This document shows, piece after piece, positions 29,483-42,170 of a DNA stretch of 64,000 nucleotides; positions within the stretch are counted from its first letter, which is position 1, and every line of letters begins with the position of its first letter. The position numbers and the translations under genes were made by a program. The stretch lies in assembly GCA_958510875.1 (NCBI GenBank), contig OY294067.1, positions 136,741,726 through 136,805,725 of the forward strand, written 5' to 3'. The notes beneath the pieces are model-generated. The model did not search any database. It had not been told where the DNA came from and saw only the letters and a list, made by a program, of their open reading frames with translations. This stretch comes from Endomychus coccineus (lineage: Eukaryota > Arthropoda > Insecta > Coleoptera > Endomychidae).

Positions 29483-30040
29483 AGTTCTGTTAATTTTTTT
29501 GCTATACCTGTATATCTGCTGGAAAAATAATGAACAAGTTTTTCAATTATACTTCTTGATGTTTTTTATGTCAATACCAAATTTTATAGCCTGTCGTAAT
29601 ATTATTGGTGTTTCCACTATTATCATAAGATGCAAACCCAGATAATTGGAGTTCACTCAGATGCATAAGCAGACATGTGCAAGGCTCAGCTGCAAAAGCA
29701 GACATGTGTCATTTTTTAAACAAATTTTCTTGTTAATAATAAATCAGATATTTCTGAATAAAACTCTAATATCTTTAAAAATATTACAGCAAATTTTTAT
29801 CAAAATTTCGAGTTGATTGATCGAGTTATAAGCCCTAGGCAGGTTTTTGCGTTTTACTCAAAAATGGTTATAAGTGTTGTCGTAATTTCAAATTAAGTTC
29901 GCTGGAAATAATCAATTATCAAAATATAGGACACATGCAAATACTGAATATCGAAATCGACCAATCTCCTTTTCATCATGAGTATATTGAATCATCACCT
30001 ATACAATTGGAACTAATAAACGGCGGCACATAATTTTGAA
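29483..30040. other. AT-rich non-coding DNA
   Basis: No gene or clear repeat recognised. Composition is that of the host-side block. Confidence 0.4.
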
Positions 30041-30413
30041 ATGCCACTAGACGAACAAATTCAAATGGCGTTTTGCAACGATATTCGATTAACTCCAGAC
30101 AAACCCAAGTTACGGGAATCTCGTTGGATAGTTGGCCCGGCTAATAACGTATCGTTTAAACTGACTCCGGTAATGCTTTTCGCAGATCCATCAAATACTA
30201 CGCGAAGCTTTGTAGTAGTACAAGAATTTTTGGAGATAAATAAAAATGTTTTGTTGTTTTGTTTGAATCTTCATTCAAACTATCGGACACAATTTCCATA
30301 TGTCCGAGATCTGTGCCCAAAGAATAGAAGTCATTTTTGAATGGCAATTGCACTACATAACGTCCGTGTTTATCGCGTTTATGCGTTTTTGCAAAATGAG
30401 TTTCACATACCAT
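30041..30413 (-). mobile_element. BEL/Pao reverse-transcriptase fragment
   Basis: The minus strand encodes a stretch ending GRYVVQLPF at about 30340-30314 and, further on in another frame, an AGPTIQRD segment. Both are typical of the region upstream of and within the reverse transcriptase of BEL/Pao retrotransposons. Frameshifts separate the parts. A short decayed fragment without LTRs. Confidence 0.65.
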
Positions 30414-30784
30414 CTCATTTCTTGTTCGGTTTACTTTTGTGTTTTGGTATTTTTCGAGCTCTCAGAATTTTAACAATTTGAGTTCTAAGTTGGTTTATTG
30501 CAAGATTACACATGAAATGTCTAGCATTGGATGCCGTACATTCATAGAACCCCAAGCACCTAAGTGCGTTTGCTACAAAATAGGATTATTTTTTCCCTAA
30601 TTTTATTCTACCTTCTCAAGCGAAGTCCAAAAACAGCTGTGCTCCAAATAAAATGTCGATTGGGCTAGATAAACTAATTTGAGGTAAATTTTGCGTAATT
30701 CTTGGTAGCACAAGATGTAAATAATAATAATTTTCTTTTGGATAGTAGACTTCAGCGGACAGCTAATCTTGGAAAATTTTGTCT

Positions 30785-30925
30785 TTCGCATGGATTCTGC
30801 TACACAATAGCTCGACTTGATGCCAACCATTACAGGTGACATTTTCAGTTCAAACCTCAAGTCTGTCCTGAAAATGCCACCTGCAATGGTTGGCGAAACG
30901 TCGGCATCAAGTCGAGCTATTGTGA
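30785..30925. repeat. Inverted repeat with hammerhead-like motif
   Basis: CACAATAGCTCGACTTGATG at about 30802-30821 (preceded by a diverged flank) is repeated in inverse at about 30900-30922, with further matching bases inwards to the loop. The right arm contains CTGAAAATG...CGAAACGTCGG, similar to the hammerhead-type motifs (CTGANGA...GAAAC) carried by Penelope-like elements. The CTGATGA core is degenerate, so self-cleavage is unlikely. Flanks 30414-30784 show nothing else. Confidence 0.5.
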
Positions 30926-30976
30926 CACGGAATCCATCCGGGGACAAGATGTTTCAATAATTTTATTTCTGGCACC

Positions 30977-31330
30977 TGGTTAACATTTTGATTATATGAA
31001 AGAACAACTTTATACCACTTTTATTAATAATAACGTGAAAACGTAACTATAGTTTCAACACCGAAGTGCCATCATCAAACAATTAGAAAAGTATGAAGAA
31101 ATCAATGAAACAGTTCAAATGTAAATAGAGTAGAGTAAAGTAGGGTTGGGATCGAGGGATCAACGGAAATTCCAAAAACAGGTAGATCTTATGAAAGTAT
31201 AGTATTTCATTGGTTCCTTCATAATTTTCTAATTGTTTGATAATGGCATTTCGGTATTGAAACTATAGTTACGTTTTCACGTAAAGTGATATTCAAACAG
31301 AGTAATTATTCTTTCATATAATCAAAATGA
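30977..31330. mobile_element. MITE-like inverted-repeat element
   Basis: Sequence at about 30984-31095 recurs as its reverse complement at about 31205-31330 (for example GTAACTATAGTTTCAA against TTGAAACTATAGTTAC), with a short unique centre. This is the layout of a non-autonomous foldback or MITE element. No coding capacity. Confidence 0.6.
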
Positions 31331-31644
31331 TAAATTACCATAAAGTAACGGCTTCCATCATCGATTTTTTGGTTAACATTTATAAAATCAAAGACATACG
31401 ATAAAAATGTATTACTGTACAATTGGGCAGTAAATAAAAATCATATTCACATTGTGTTACGTGGTTATTAAACAATCATAATAAAAATAATCCACTTATT
31501 TGATTTTTGTTTCAACACAAGTGATAAAAATGTCTTACCTTACGGTATACACAAAACACGGTAGGTAGTGTACGAATAACATAAAAACATAATGTATGTC
31601 TGACTTTATATACTTTTTGAAACTTGAAATTTGAAAGTGAACAC
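31331..31644. other. AT-rich non-coding DNA
   Basis: No gene or repeat recognised apart from short A/T tracts. Confidence 0.4.
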
Positions 31645-31815
31645 CCATGACATTTAGCTGCAATAAAGTACAACCTTTACTCCAAATTGGGGCTTAGTAT
31701 CAATAAAGTACAGTTGTTAAAAAGTGCAATTTTATTAAGGTCATACAGTACTATATATAAGAATGAAAATCATTCCAGACATCACATACAAGATACCAGG
31801 TGAGTACACACATAC
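31645..31815 (+). repeat. Dispersed repeat resembling promoter plus first exon
   Basis: About 170 bases similar to 41995-42170. Both copies carry a TATA-like or TACATAAG stretch, then a conserved CCAGACATCACATACAA segment ending at a GT donor-like site (GGTGAGTAC here, GGTAAATAC there). This could be a duplicated promoter with a non-coding first exon, or simply a transposon end. Confidence 0.45.
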
Positions 31816-31989
31816 TTAAATCACTCGTAAATTTTGCTGCCTTGCTGCAGATTGTTATGATTATAACTGTTAATTATAAAATGTTAATATTCTAAATGAG
31901 AAAACCTTTTCATTTATAAATATCTCAAAATATGCCAGTAGACCCGGCCGATTTTAATATTATTTTCCAGTTTGTCTGAAACATACCAA

Positions 31990-33336
31990 ATGGAACAAGA
32001 TATAATGAACGACGAACAATTAATAGAATGTGTGAGGAGATATAAGATTCTATATGATTCATCGATCACCAAATGCATGGATAACGATACAAAAAATCAT
32101 ATATGGAGAGAAATCGGAGTAGAGATGAGAACACAAGGTAATAAAATTTTTTAATACAATTATGTAGAATATACGTCGCCGGTACAACGTTATCGGCATT
32201 TTTTGGTGTTGCTTGAATTCGTTTGTTGTAAATTCGAAATTTGTGGGATAAAATACTAAACGTGTTTTCAACAACTCTTCTGATACGACAATGGTGGTAG
32301 CTGTAAACACATTCTGGAACATTCAAATCCTGACGTGGATATGGTAGCCTCCGACTATCATATATGGCACGTCAACATTTGTATTGGGCCAAATTTTATT
32401 TGGTGATACTTGCAGTGTTCCTCGTTGCAGTCTTTTGTCTAGTGAAGAATTTGCAAAAATTCCGCCATCGCTGTTTTGCCATATTCTTCGACGTTAACAA
32501 CTTATTAATTGTAATTAGCGTTTACAAGAGCCATCAAAACAATTGAAAACGATTTTTTATAATCGAAACACAACGATCCAATGTTCCCATGCAGTTGGGA
32601 AAGTTCCAAGTTATGTTGAAATTTTTAGCAATTACTAGTAGTGTTTGAGCTATCGAATCGCTGCATATGATTCTGCATGATTCATGTATAATCTTTTACG
32701 ATGTGCTATGTCGTAAGCGGAAAAAGAAAGAACAAATATAATGCTAACTTTTTTGTGGAAATTGTTGTTTTTATTCTATTATCAAACTACTTTTTTAGGT
32801 CAACTCTGTAAGATTAGATGGAAGAATATTAGAGACGTTTTTAGAAGATATTTGAAAAAAAAATACAAAAAGTGGACAAAGTGGTAAAATACAAAAAAAG
32901 TACAAATACGCTGATCGGTTAAATTTTTTGAAGGACCATATTGACAGAAGAGAGACAAAAACTAACGTAGGATTTGACAATACCAAACAAGAGGCTGAAA
33001 AAATTGTGCACCAAAAAGGAAGTAATTCCAGTGATGAAATAGAACATGATATAGCTGTCCCAAGCCAAGAGACAGAGGAATATCGGAATGGAGAAATACA
33101 AAAAAACTAAGAATTGCAAATAACGTTTGTCTGCTCCTAAACAAAGACCTGTGAAATGCACCAATGAAAGGAAAGTGACAAATTCTCAGTCTACTGTGCG
33201 AGCTACTATCACAACAAAAGTAAACGCTGTTGATAGCTTTTTAATTTTTTTAACACCAGTTTTAAATTCGATGTCACCTTTACTTTTCCATTTTGCGAAA
33301 GCAGAAATATTTGCGATTGTACAAAATACGAGTTAA
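31990..33336 (+). pseudogene. Decayed MADF-BESS gene
   Basis: Exon 1 (acceptor before 31971, ATG at 31990, donor after 32137) encodes the first half of a MADF DNA-binding domain (LIECVRRY, LYD, W at the usual spacing). Exon 2 starts at 32799 after a TTTTTTAG acceptor and completes it in phase (LCKIRWKNIRDVFRRYL). A TAA follows at about 32884. Downstream frames encode an acidic linker and a BESS-like motif (about 33229-33300, DSFLIFLTPVL) in a different frame. MADF-BESS proteins are insect transcription factors, and related genes accompany Harbinger-type transposons. The stop and frame changes make this a pseudogene, or further introns are missed. The 660-base intron is otherwise empty. Confidence 0.6.
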
Positions 33337-33822
33337 AATCATTTCACTAACAAAATGGCAATATACCAACCACGAATGATGATAATACAAGCTCTTTTAA
33401 CTTTCCGGATTTGTATGATTGTTTCCGCAATTTTAAATAAAGTATATCTTAGAAAAAATGCTCTAGTTTTATTAGTAAATAGCAAATGAAGTGATAACTT
33501 AAGGATTGGGGCATTTGAAAACGTTAGTATACAAGACTCCTGTTCGAAACCTGGAAGATCGAATCCCATAATTATTTCATGTAGGGTTATTCAAAATATC
33601 CCAGAAATGTTTCATCGGATCCGAGAATCAATGCGTTACCGTACAGACGTGTGTATAATGACTGAAGGGGGTCATTTCGAACATCTCATATGATCTCTAT
33701 TAGTTTTTAATTCGAGAATTTAGTTGTTACATTATTTCAAGTGTAATTTAAATAGCATATCGTCGCTTAAGATGTAATACCTCTCAACCCACACTTTATG
33801 CCAAAACAACATTTCGGCTTCA
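33337..33822. other. AT-rich non-coding DNA
   Basis: No supported gene or repeat recognised. Confidence 0.35.
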
Positions 33823-35225
33823 TTGGACTCATGGGATGTATGTTTATGTACGTGCAGACAGCTGTTTGAAAAGTTTTGGAAAATGACTTGGGATCAGCGC
33901 GAAGTTTTTGTGGTTAATAATGTAACACGCTCAAGTGTCAAAAGGAGATATACAAAAAACCAAAATTCATCAAGAAATTGTTCAATATTTTATAGTTTAC
34001 CAATAGACTGTCTAAAGGTGAATATTTGCAAGAAATTGTTTCTGTTTACCCTAAGTCTATGAGAATTTCAAATGAGCTCCTGGATTAAATCTGCTGAACA
34101 TAGCATGCACAATCCGAAAGATTATAATAATATAGAAAATAGAGCTGCTCACATAAGAGAAAAGAAAAATGGAGATAAGGAATTTTTAAAGCAGTTTTTG
34201 GTGATTTGCCTACACTGCCATCTCATTATTGCCGCCAAACATCATCTACATTGTATTTGGATCGAACAGTGCCTTCCAAAACAGCTTTATATAATGAGTA
34301 TGTTTCAAAATGTAAGACTGAAAAGAAAAATTGTATGAGTCGAAAATCTTCTGATGACTTGTTCGTAGAGAAAAACCTTGCTATTTGTCAGCCTAAAAAA
34401 GATAGATGCGATCTTTGCTGCCAGTATGATGTCGGAAATTTAGAAGAAGAGCTTTTTACGAGACACATTGCTAAAAAAGACAGAGCAAGGCAAGAAAAAG
34501 CGAAAGACATCGATTTAGCCGGAAATGAAGAGGCCGTGATACTGATGATAGACTTACAAGCTGTAAAAGTATGTCCCAGTTTAAACGCAAATGCTTTGTA
34601 CTATAAAACAAAATTATGCTGTCACAATTTTACAATTATGAACATAAAAACGAAACACGTAATGTGTTATTGGTTCAGTGGGGTAGACAGTGATCTCTCA
34701 GCTTCAACGTTCGCTTCATTGGTGGTTGACTATATTTCAAGATTTACGGACAACAGCTTGCCAATTTTAATCTATAGTGATGGGTGCACCTATCAAAATA
34801 GAAATAATATAATGGCCAATGTTCTTCTTTTCATATCTGTTGCCAGGAATCAAACTATTGTACAGAAGTACTTAGAACGTGGGCACACACAAATGCAGTG
34901 CGATTCTGTTCACAACAGAATTGAAGCTAAAATAAAAGAAACCGGAGAGATTTTTCTTCCTTCCGCGCATTTGTCCATTAGTCGACAGGCTCGAAGGAAT
35001 CCCTTTCCGTACTGTACCGAATGGGTAAATTATGACTTTTTTCGAGATTTCTCTCAAAAAGGATATCAGATGTATGGGAGCATTAGACCAGGAAAGAAAA
35101 ATGTAACAGATATTCGAGCCATTAAATATTCTCCCGATGAAAAAATCTTGTTTAAACTTAACTTTGACGATTCTTGGAAAGAGCTACCGCAGCGGCGACG
35201 TCGGAAAGAAGTTTGTCGTGATTGA
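33823..35225 (+). pseudogene. DDE-like transposase pseudogene
   Basis: Three open segments read as one protein: 33823-34062 (Cys-containing N-terminal part with the RRYTKNQNSSRN stretch), 34072 to about 34200, then 34206-35225 in another frame (339 residues). The last has MIDLQAV, HNFTIMN, YSDGCTYQN and ERGHTQMQCDS blocks, the layout of an RNase H-fold integrase/transposase core of a family common in insect genomes. I cannot name the superfamily with certainty. A TGA at about 34060 and a frameshift near 34200 inactivate it. Confidence 0.6.
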
Positions 35226-35442
35226 CCACAACTGAATCCAGAAAATAAGAAAATAAAAGCCCAAAAATTCAAGCACATATAGGAGCTTAAATCAGTTATT
35301 CCTGCCGATTGTCACCACTTTTATGATAACTTAAGCCATATCTTGTTGTATTATATCAAACGTTTAGTTTTCTTTTGTATTTTTCATATTATTAAAAAAT
35401 AAAGTTACAGTCAAGCCACACTTTGTTCTTATTTTTGTAGAA

Positions 35443-35631
35443 TCAATAGCTCGTAACCCACCTGGAATATCAAAATGGGGTTTCATATATTTTTATTTAT
35501 TTCAGAAATATGCGTAATTAAATTTTAGTCCTATATCCATGTTTTATTGGTTGAAATAGATTATAGGTTCAAGTGTAGTTAGTTTTTTTGCTCTCCTGCA
35601 CAAACAACCATATGTGGGTTACGAGCTATTG
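35443..35631. repeat. Short inverted repeat pair
   Basis: CAATAGCTCGTAACCCAC at about 35445 and its reverse complement at about 35613 bracket 150 bases just downstream of the transposase pseudogene. These may be terminal repeats of a deleted derivative. No coding sequence inside. Confidence 0.45.
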
Positions 35632-36589
35632 CATCTTAAACGACGATATCTGTCAATTCTGCATTTGTGTACATTTCCATTTTACTGAAATTCTTATTAT
35701 TGCACATACTAAAAATCTGTATTTTTTCTTATTGAATTATCAACTCCAGCGAATACTCATCCAACGCGCCATACAATGATGGGTATGCTAGAATATTAAT
35801 GATGACCAGCAAGCTTGAGAGATAAAATAAAATAAATAAAATAGAGTTTTATTTACAAACAATCAATGTGTATTGTTCTTTGAATAAATATTTTGTGATC
35901 ACGTTCAACAGCACTTCTTACGACCCGTTCTCGACCCTGTGTAGCGTTCAGCTCTTTGTCGACAGATTGGTACATCATCTATAACATAAGGAAAATTTGT
36001 TTGAATACGTGAAAGTATATTACTAAGAAATAATTAGTTAGAATTTATCGAAATAAAAAAACGAGTTAATGTATGCAAATGCTAAAATCGAAATTCAAAA
36101 AATTGATTACTGATTAGTTATAATATACAAAATGTTCTATCTCAGACGGATCACCCAGTATATTTCTTGTCCATAGTAAGTGGAAAAATCTCTTGAAACA
36201 CGTCGAATGATTTTGTTTGGGACATCTCTTGACGTATATTTGAGGATTGAACGAGTAATCCCCTTTTAGGGGACACTCCAACCCCTCAAAATTGAACATG
36301 GAGAGGGATTGAGTGATACGTCATTTGAAAGGTCTTGGAAGCCTCTTCAGAACGGTGTATGAAAAACGCAAATTTAATGGACCGTTTTCGTCAAAAATTA
36401 ATTTTGCTGCTCGAATGCACCACCTTGAATATTTTGGTTATTTGTACAATGTACAAGCTCATTTTTATTAGGCATTTTTTACAAAATTAAGCAATCTTCA
36501 AAAAATCACATTCGTAAAAAATTGAATTGTGTTGTCATGCTTCAATGAAAAAAAAATTAGATCTGTGTTTTTAGGTCAAATGTTCAAAT
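35632..36589. other. AT-rich non-coding DNA
   Basis: No supported gene, and no repeat I can define. Confidence 0.35.
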
Positions 36590-36960
36590 TGTCATCCAAT
36601 AATGATCGCCATTCAAATTGCCCTCGATGAAAAAGGTACCAATGATGCGGTTTTCAACAATCCCTGCCCAAACATTAATCTTTTTGAGGGTATTGCGTGT
36701 GTTCTTCTCTCATCCAGTGAGAATTTTTATAGACTAGTAGCGACAAATTTACACTCACCAGAAAACATAACGTTTTCGTTATCTAACATGTCCATCCTTC
36801 GCCCATAAAAATAAGTTCTCCTATCAAAATCGTCTTCCATAAGTCCTTGAGTAGATATCCTTTTTGTATGGATGCATTTTATTTTCTTTCGATGTTCACT
36901 ATTGATGTATGGCTAACATTGAATGCACGGGTTATATCTGTAATTCGAATGGGGTTGAAT
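36590..36960 (-). pseudogene. Tc1/mariner-like transposase remnant
   Basis: On the minus strand a KINVWAGIVENRIIG block (about 36702-36658), preceded by helix-turn-helix-like AFNVSHTSIV (about 36933-36904) in a different frame with stops. The first is typical of the catalytic region of IS630/Tc1/mariner-type transposases. The short distance shows an internal deletion. Confidence 0.5.
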
Positions 36961-37084
36961 ATGGGGTCGCATTTTTAAGTGTGAATTCATAATACTTCGG
37001 AAGTTGGAGAATAAAACTCGGTCTTGTTGGTGGATGGATTGACCTGCGTTTCAATTAAGGCCAGTATGTCTGCAGGTCGTATAT

Positions 37085-37157
37085 GTTTTTAAATTTTACA
37101 CAAAACTTTTAACATTTAATTTAAAAATGCTGACAAATTGTTTCACCACACTGTGGC
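37085..37157 (-). repeat. Inverted copy of Penelope-like 3' tail
   Basis: Reverse complement of about 40849-40922 (both contain GTGGTGAAACAATTTGTCAG on one strand or the other). It forms inverted arms around the errantivirus-like provirus. Confidence 0.6.
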
Positions 37158-37194
37158 TAGAATATTGGGAATGTGTTCACAAAATTGTTAACGA

Positions 37195-39762
37195 GCGGTG
37201 AATTATGTGTGTCGATTGAATTATATAATGTTAATGATGAACCCGCTGTAGATTTTCCCGAAGAACAAGAAGAAGTAGATAATTCTTTTTTAGAGGAAGA
37301 TGCCTCGGAACAAATTTCGAACTTATGAATTTAACAAATAATCAAAGTGAACTACCATACATAATATTTCCAGAGTATAATTTAAAATTCTTACTGGATA
37401 TCGATAGCACAAAATCATTCGTTAATCCTGAAATCGCAAAAAAATTCTTCGATAATTTAATCAAAAAAGACCCATTCCAAATTTCTACCGCTCGTGGCAC
37501 TTCAATAGAAAAGTACAGTACTCTCATAAAATGTTCGAAACTATTTAAGATAGAAAATCTTTCTTTAAAATTTCACTCATTTAATTTTCACGTCTTTTTC
37601 ATTGTTTACTAGGATTATACAATCTTAAAATAAACTATCATAAACTACCCATTCAATCTAATTGCATTGCAGTTACACCAAGATCAGAACAAAAAGTGAA
37701 TATGGACATTACAAAACATTTATTAGCAGAAAAATTCGACGAATATAAACAAAATTGTAATCTAAATTGCAACAGTATACATACCGGAAGTATAAAATTT
37801 GATATTTCTAACGTCCGAACTGAACATATGAACTCAGAGGAAAAGAAAATTATTACTACTTTGAATAAAAACGCTGATGCTCTATCACGAATTCAACTTA
37901 ACGTTTTAACTGCTTCTAAAGCCCCAAAGCAATTTTTGACTATATAGAAAACTTCAATAAAGAACTCACTAGAGGATCCCGATAGACAAATGGAAACTGA
38001 ATCTTTAATGGTAGAACCTGAAGATGTAAACGATTTAGACATAGATACTATTCACTCTAACGAGGAACAGCCCATAATAGGGATCCAAATTGCAGACTGT
38101 CCAGTAAATTTTGGAAAGAACCAAATCATTATTTCAGAAGAAAATTATGAACCCTCAGTTCCGTCAATAATAAAATTGTATAAAGATAAACAAATTACGA
38201 ACAATAAATGATTAATTTCATTAAAGACTTTATTGTACCGAAAGTTAAATATTATTTATATTTCGAAGACCCCATTTACGGAAAATTCAGTAAAGTGCTA
38301 CAGAAATATTTCAAAAGCTCTGAACTCAATATGATTAAATGTACAACAAAACTCGTAGATATTATCGAAGATAACGAAATAGTACAAACTATACAAAACT
38401 ATCATGAGAGTAAAACGAATCATAGAGGACTAAATGAAACAGAAAATCAAATAAAAAATGTATATTATTGGCATAATCAACGAAAATCTATACAAAACTA
38501 TATCAATAATTGTGAAATATGCCAAGTAACAAAATATGACAGAAACCCCTTAAAACTAAAATTCAATATAACGCCTACTGCCGTGAGACCTTTTCAGATC
38601 TTACATGTCGACAATATTTTTTTGGAGAACGTAAAATTTTTAACAATAGTCGATTCATTTTCCAAATATAACCAAGCCTATAAATTAAATTCGACTCAAG
38701 GCATAGAAGTTGTTAATAATCTCGTAAGATATTTTACACACCACTGTATACCAGAGCAAATAATATCAGATAAGTGTACAAACTCATAAGGTGAAAATGC
38801 ATTTTATAAAAGACTTATATGATCACTTGTTAATACTTTCTAATACTATTTTAAACATTTTACAAGATGTTGAGAACTCCATCACCTTTTACAAATTGAA
38901 TACCCTATATTCCAGCATAATGAAAACTAGAGATCTATTCTTGGCATTACAAAAAATATCTTCACCTTATAAAGAAAGTCTACCATTTAAATTGAAATAC
39001 GAAAACATATAAGATTTAGATCGATAATAAAAATTAATTATAAAATCGAATCTTCCACAATTAATTATTTCTTATCAGTCTCAATTGATTATGACCAAGA
39101 GTTCGAGCTCTACTATTTACACCCAATTCCAACTAAATACGACTCAGAATTTGTAACAATAATTCCCGATATAAAATATCTATTGAAATAAAAAAAAAAA
39201 CATTATTAAACTTCTACACGACATTTGTATGAAAGGTAAAATATATCAATGTCCTAATTACATCCAAAGTAATCATAACTCATTATGCGAGAAGGGAATA
39301 TTACTAAATAGAAATTCAAGCTAATGTCAGTATATTCATTCGAACATCCCAGAAAACCATATGGAAATCATTCCTGAAATTAATCAATATCTTGGAATAT
39401 TCCCCAAAAAAGAAGGAATCAAAATAAAATGTCAAGAAGGGACAGAATCCAGACAACTAACGGGAATCTACCTGATAAAACAACACACATGTAAAACGTA
39501 TTTCCACAATCATGAGATGACGTGCATAGACAGCACATATGGACAACCTCTTGTGATTAACAAATTAAAATTCGAACACACAAAAAATGAAGTTCTCAAA
39601 TTTAGTGTGGATTTAAAGGCTCTGAATTTGAAAGACCTTCCATCAAACAATATTATACCTATTACAGAAGAATCTTTCAAATACCACATTCCAAACATCT
39701 GGACTATTATCCTATACATAGGATTAGCTGTAATAGCAATTTCCGCTATAACAAAATTATAG
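37195..39762 (+). mobile_element. Internally deleted errantivirus-like provirus
   Basis: Pieces in order: a gag C-terminus ending TGA 37326-37328, overlapping by ATGA a protease frame (37325-37612, LLDIDSTKSFVNPE); the start of the polymerase region (37696-37863) fused to the RNase H end (ADALSRI, ~37876-37893), so most of the reverse transcriptase is deleted; the integrase zinc finger and core (38208-38789; H..H, CEIC, HVDN and the second Asp at ISDKC); then envelope pieces 38791-39012, about 39010-39190 and 39361-39762, ending in a membrane span (~39700-39760). Integrase runs directly into mid-envelope, a second deletion. Errantiviruses are Gypsy elements with a baculovirus F-like envelope. 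Multiple stops and frameshifts make it defective. Confidence 0.65.
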
Positions 39763-39850
39763 AGAAAACATCGACGTCAAAATAAAACTCCTACAATTCA
39801 ACTTTCACTACAAGGAAATAAAGTACAACTTCCACAAGAAGCTTCGTTCT

Positions 39851-40100
39851 AAAAAGGGAGGAATTATATAGCAGCCTGTCCTGGATTATGTTTTAGAGAA
39901 TTCCTACATCAACAACAAACGACGCCAAGTGACAAGACAATAATACACATAACACAAAATATCCATGCGACTAATAGTTAATTAGTTAAGATTCAGACTC
40001 GAAAGATTGAACAACTTTGTAATAAAGCTCTAATAAGGATAATTCATTTTTTAAAAACTATTTTTCGGTAGTTCGAAAGTTAATCTAAATATTTTTGCTG
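39851..40100 (+). repeat. Polypurine tract and probable LTR remnant
   Basis: AAAAAGGGAGGA at about 39851-39862 follows the envelope remnant, as a polypurine tract should. An LTR-like stretch follows to about 40096, where TGGCAACGG resembles a primer-binding site. No second LTR was found in the window, so the boundaries are provisional. Confidence 0.4.
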
Positions 40101-40444
40101 GCAACGGAGATAATGACGAACCCATAGGAGTCCGGTCTTCTGTTTTTAATATTTATCGTTAATTGTGAAATAATTTTGGTCTATGCAGAGTGAGATTACA
40201 TTTAATATTTCCGGTGTTATTACCGGTAAAGTATTATTGCAGATTAAAAGATCTTCAATTAGACTGATGGTCAATTGTGTGGGAATACTCGGAAAAGGGT
40301 TCTTGACATCAAATTATACAAGTTTGATATTTGTCTTTAGTTCGACATCTTTTATTTTTTCTATTGATCGAAAAGAGTTTTTTTTATATTGTATTTAGGT
40401 TTAAAGTTTGCATATGTTAATATTATGTTTACTGACTTTTCGCT

Positions 40445-40925
40445 ATTTTTAGACTGAAATGTGATTACTGTAGTACTCTATATATGGGACAAACTGGACG
40501 CAGTTCAGCGCAAGGTTCAACGAACATTTGAGAAGTTACAAGCTCAAAAAAAAAGACTCTAATTACGCAAATCACCTGTTAGAACATAACTACGATTTCA
40601 CCCTTGATCTCGATATTCTACATATTCAGGAAAAAGGACATAGAAATATTGAAACACTCAAAAACAATAATAATAATGTGATATTAAATGATCAAATCGA
40701 CACTTATAATTCACCGCTTGTTAACAATTTTGTAAACACGTCCTTACTATTATCCACCCATCCCTCAATTTGTACTACATTCTAATCCCTGATATTTAAG
40801 GACATACTTTTAGATTTAGCTTTAGTTGATAACTCATCGCTTCGATAATGCCACAGTGTGGTGAAACAATTTGTCAGCATTTGTAAATTAAATGTTAAAA
40901 GTTTCGTGTAAAATTTGAGTTTTAT
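40445..40925 (+). mobile_element. Penelope-like element 3' end (GIY-YIG)
   Basis: A segment CDYC...LYMGQTGR (about 40460-40497), then after a frameshift FNEH...SNYANHLLEH (about 40510-40590) and a later ILHIQEKGHR. This is the pattern of the C-terminal GIY-YIG endonuclease of Penelope-like elements. The 3' untranslated tail continues to about 40925, and part of it recurs inverted at 37085-37157. 5'-truncated and frameshifted. Confidence 0.65.
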
Positions 40926-41994
40926 TCTGCAACCTTCGAAGTCAATTTATAATTCAAATTTCACGTATGTCATGATTTTTGTTAAATATGTACAGTAATC
41001 GAAATAATGAATTTATTCCATTTGGCGTTTACACATTGTCAATAAAGAGTGTAATTTAGAAAGAATACAAGTAGATTCAAAAGTCTACTAGAAAAATTAT
41101 AAAACAACAAAAGTTAAAACAGTTAATAGGAATTTGGGACCATATGAAACAAAAAAAGTGATAAAAATGTAGCATTAATACGGCGTAAAGAAAATGTACA
41201 TCTAAAAAATTTGAGACACGTTATTGTTACAAATGGACACTTCATCTGCCTCGCATCATTCTCAATTAAATCAGTAAAATGTAATTATTGACTAACCTCT
41301 GTATGCCACTGCCCGACACAACTATTGAATGGATACTACAGCGAAAGAATCTTATTCTCATATAAAGTCAGAATGAATCCGGTATATGTTCGAATACATT
41401 GTAATTTTATTGCAGTAATTAAAACTCGCCATATAACAACTCTAATTGAACACTATAAAATTAATAACTATCGATAACGACTTTGAAATGGGTCAAATAA
41501 TGAAAGTCCATTCTCCGATAAAATTACAATGTATGAAGCGTGACACCCCTCGCGGTTTATTTGTTCGAATTGTACATTTATCGCATACCGGTAACAATTA
41601 AATCTATATTTAATAGTTTTGTTTCCAATTTCATTTCTAGTTAGAAGTCAATTGATCAAAATATGCTACTATATATACGACAATCCATTACGTCGTTATT
41701 AAAGGTGACATAATATTTAATATATCATAATATCATACGTACCTGACAAATTTTGCCGATGCAAATAAATTAATGGACGCTTTTCTAATATTGAACGATA
41801 ACTTCACAATTTCAAATTTTATTGACAGATGTTTTAGTTGGAGATGATTCTACACCAAGATAAAACTGCAGTTCTATTATAATTCGAAGTTGGGACCCAC
41901 AGCTTCAGAAAAGCGTTAGAAAATTGAGAATCACCTTCGAAAACACTCATGTCATATAAATCGCGGAATAATATTGTTGTAGTAATTAAATTAA
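40926..41994. other. AT-rich non-coding DNA
   Basis: No supported gene or defined repeat. Confidence 0.35.
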
Positions 41995-42170
41995 AACATA
42001 TGACCTTTAGCTGCAATGAAGTACAATTGGGGTTAAGTATCAATAAAATGCAGTTGTAATAAAATGCAATTTTTATTCGAAATTTTATTGAGGTCGTACA
42101 GTGACATACATAAGAATTAAAATCTTTCCAGACATCACATACAATATACGAGGTAAATACATAAATTATC
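41995..42170 (+). repeat. Second copy of dispersed promoter/exon-like repeat
   Basis: Similar to 31645-31815. It ends in a donor-like GGTAAATAC about 630 bases upstream of a small intron-containing gene, so it could supply that gene's promoter and leader exon. Confidence 0.45.
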
